DNA of 7,716 nt from an uncultured Nitrosotalea sp. (GTDB lineage Archaea > Thermoproteota > Nitrososphaeria > Nitrososphaerales > Nitrosopumilaceae): contig CAMLDG010000015.1 of the NCBI GenBank assembly GCA_946478655.1, positions 1-7,716 on the forward strand, read 5' to 3'. The position numbers and the translations under genes were made by a program. The notes below the pieces were generated by a model. It was given only the letters and a program-made list of their open reading frames with translations, ran no database searches and was not told the DNA's origin. This document shows, piece after piece, positions 6,311 through 7,716 of this stretch (within the stretch, counting starts at the first letter, position 1; every line of letters begins with the position of its first letter).

Positions 6311-7714
6311 CTAGATATCAAAATAAAGATAGAACTCGTGTGGATGAGGTCTTATTGAGATCTCATGGTCATCTGCTCTTTCTATCTCAATTATCTTATC
6401 GATTGTCTCGTTTGAGAATATTGGTGCAAGGAACTTTCTGTCGCTTTCAAGTTCATCTAGTGCCTCTCCCAAAGTTGCAGGCAAGTCATTGATTCCTTTT
6501 GCAACTCGCTGTGCTTTGGTCATCTTGTAAATGTCCTCATAGACTGCGTCACCTGGGTCCATCTTCTTTTTGATTCCATCAAGTCCTGCTGCCTGTACTG
6601 CTGCAAACACTAGATATGGATTCGATGATGGGTCAGGTGCTCTGAATTCAATTCTCTTTATCTTGGAATATTTTTCTCCCTTGAAGTGTGATGGAATTCT
6701 AATTATTGCTGATCTGTTGCTTGGGCTCCATGCGATATACACTGGTGCCTCATAACCTGGAACCAATCTATGATACGAGTTTGTAGTTGGAGCAACAATT
6801 GCAGACAATGCTCTTGCGTGATTCATAATTCCTCCACAATAGTATCTTGCAATTTGGCTGACTTCTTCCTTGTCGTCTTTATCATAGAACATGTTCTTGT
6901 CGCCTTTCCACAAGCTAACGTTTGTGTGCATTCCGGAACCAGCATCCATTGAAATTGGTTTTGGCATCATGGTTGCAACTTTGTCATACTTTTTGGCAAT
7001 GTTTCTTATGACATACTTGTATGTCTGTGCACCATCTGCAGCATTTGTCAAATTGTCATATCTGATATCAATTTCACATTGACCTGCAGTAGCAACTTCA
7101 TGGTGATGATTGTCACACAGTATACCAAAATATTCATTCAAACATTCAACACAATCGTTTCTAAATTCAGTCAAGGTGTCAGCTGGTGTGCTTGGATAGT
7201 ATCCTTTCTTTAGTGCCATTGGATAGCCCTTGCCCTCTTGGTTCCATGGGGCTTCCTTGGATTCTATTGAATATGACTGGCCCTTGTAAGGAGTGAGAAC
7301 ATCCCACGTAATTTTGTCAAATACAAAGAATTCTACCTCTGGACCCCAATAGCTATTGTCAAATCCTTGGGTCTTGAGATATTTTTCTGCCTTTTGTGCA
7401 ATTCCTCTTGGGTCTGATTCCAGCCTGCCCTTGTCTTTTCCCCAGTATACGTCACAAATCAATCTGGCAGTCTTTGCATTTGCCATCCAGGGAATGATAG
7501 CAAAAGTGCTTGGGTCTGGTTTTAAGACCATGTCAGAATCTTCGATTGATGCAAATCCTACAATTGAGGAACCGTCAAGTTTTGGTAATCCATCTTGCAT
7601 CTGTTGTGGGGTAAACAGGTTTGCAGAAATTGTTGTATGATGGAATCTTCCCCTAAGACCGGTAAATTGTAAATCGATAAATTTTATCTGATCGTGCTTT
7701 ATTTTTGAGAAAAC
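6311..7714 (-). CDS. glnA: Glutamine synthetase type I, first few codons outside the window
   Basis: This cytosolic enzyme joins ammonia to glutamate using ATP and is a main route of ammonia assimilation. The frame is open from 7714 (VFSKIKHDQIKFIDLQFTGL), so the Met at 7600 is internal; 467 residues are visible, close to the roughly 470 of GSI, so only a short N-terminal piece is missing. Visible-fragment landmarks are DGSSIVGF (47-54), the metal and substrate glutamates in EVEFF (126-130), EVATAGQCEID (206-216), GSGMH with metal-binding His263, NSYHRLVPGYEAPV with the flap glutamate, the ATP/substrate region NRSAIIRIP (333-341) and RIEFR (354-358). Tyr396 lies where GSI-beta enzymes are adenylylated, but the neighbouring DLPPEE is absent. 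The promoter is outside the window. A DUF1801 gene follows 48 bp downstream. Confidence 0.97.
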   Translation of the reverse strand, partial: VFSKIKHDQIKFIDLQFTGLRGRFHHTTISANLFTPQQMQDGLPKLDGSSIVGFASIEDSDMVLKPDPSTFAIIPWMANAKTARLICDVYWGKDKGRLESDPRGIAQKAEKYLKTQGFDNSYWGPEVEFFVFDKITWDVLTPYKGQSYSIESKEAPWNQEGKGYPMALKKGYYPSTPADTLTEFRNDCVECLNEYFGILCDNHHHEVATAGQCEIDIRYDNLTNAADGAQTYKYVIRNIAKKYDKVATMMPKPISMDAGSGMHTNVSLWKGDKNMFYDKDDKEEVSQIARYYCGGIMNHARALSAIVAPTTNSYHRLVPGYEAPVYIAWSPSNRSAIIRIPSHFKGEKYSKIKRIEFRAPDPSSNPYLVFAAVQAAGLDGIKKKMDPGDAVYEDIYKMTKAQRVAKGINDLPATLGEALDELESDRKFLAPIFSNETIDKIIEIERADDHEISIRPHPHEFYLYFDI

Positions 7715-7716
7715 AT

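Noticed and set aside
7598..7600. ATG as the start of glutamine synthetase
   Set aside because: The same frame continues to the window edge with the GSI N-terminal pattern FTGLRGRFHHTTIS, so this Met is internal.
7699..7716. ATG at the extreme right end on the minus strand as the glnA start
   Set aside because: It is out of frame with glnA and meets a TAA after five codons.
1..7716. CRISPR array, insertion sequence, tRNA or rRNA gene, or defence/mobile system
   Set aside because: No spaced repeats, terminal inverted repeats, transposase motifs or tRNA-like cloverleaf were seen; almost all sequence is accounted for by intact housekeeping genes.

Overview
The window looks like chromosomal core sequence from an ammonia-oxidising-type archaeon (Thaumarchaeota/Nitrososphaerota, probably Nitrosopumilales). 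The evidence is a D-family DNA polymerase large subunit (archaea only), a group II chaperonin with a Gly-Met tail, an archaeal-type serine hydroxymethyltransferase, a type I glutamine synthetase, AT-rich archaeal TATA-like boxes about 27 nt upstream of start codons, and no Shine-Dalgarno sequence at most starts. The phylum call rests on overall protein character and gene style; no database search was possible.

Layout, left to right. (1) 2-2284 (+) is the C-terminal 760 residues of DNA polymerase D large subunit DP2, with its start outside the window. (2) 2281-3603 (-) is glyA, which converges on DP2 so tightly that one CTAG supplies both stop codons. (3) 3604-3723 is a 120-bp divergent promoter region holding a TATA-like box for glyA, one for the thermosome gene, and a short inverted repeat. 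(4) 3724-5424 (+) is a thermosome subunit. (5) 5481-5759 (+) is a small three-helix membrane protein of unknown function with its own TATA-like box. (6) 5760-5878 is a convergent, gene-free spacer with a T-rich tandem 10-bp repeat, a likely terminator. (7) 5879-6262 (-) is a DUF1801 (YdhG/YdeI-like) protein. (8) 6311-7714 (-) is glutamine synthetase, nearly complete, with its first few codons outside the window.

The genes are housekeeping: replication, one-carbon and glycine/serine metabolism, protein folding and ammonia assimilation. They do not form one pathway. Most appear to be independent transcription units; the glnA-DUF1801 pair (48-bp gap, same strand) is the only plausible operon.

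I found no mobile element, CRISPR array, RNA gene, defence system or other clearly new system. The points worth a second look are small: the shared stop codons and where the DP2 transcript could end, an Asp-rich variant of the polymerase active-site motif, a PIP-box-like DP2 C-terminus, the divergent apparently leaderless promoters, and the uncharacterised small membrane protein behind the thermosome gene.
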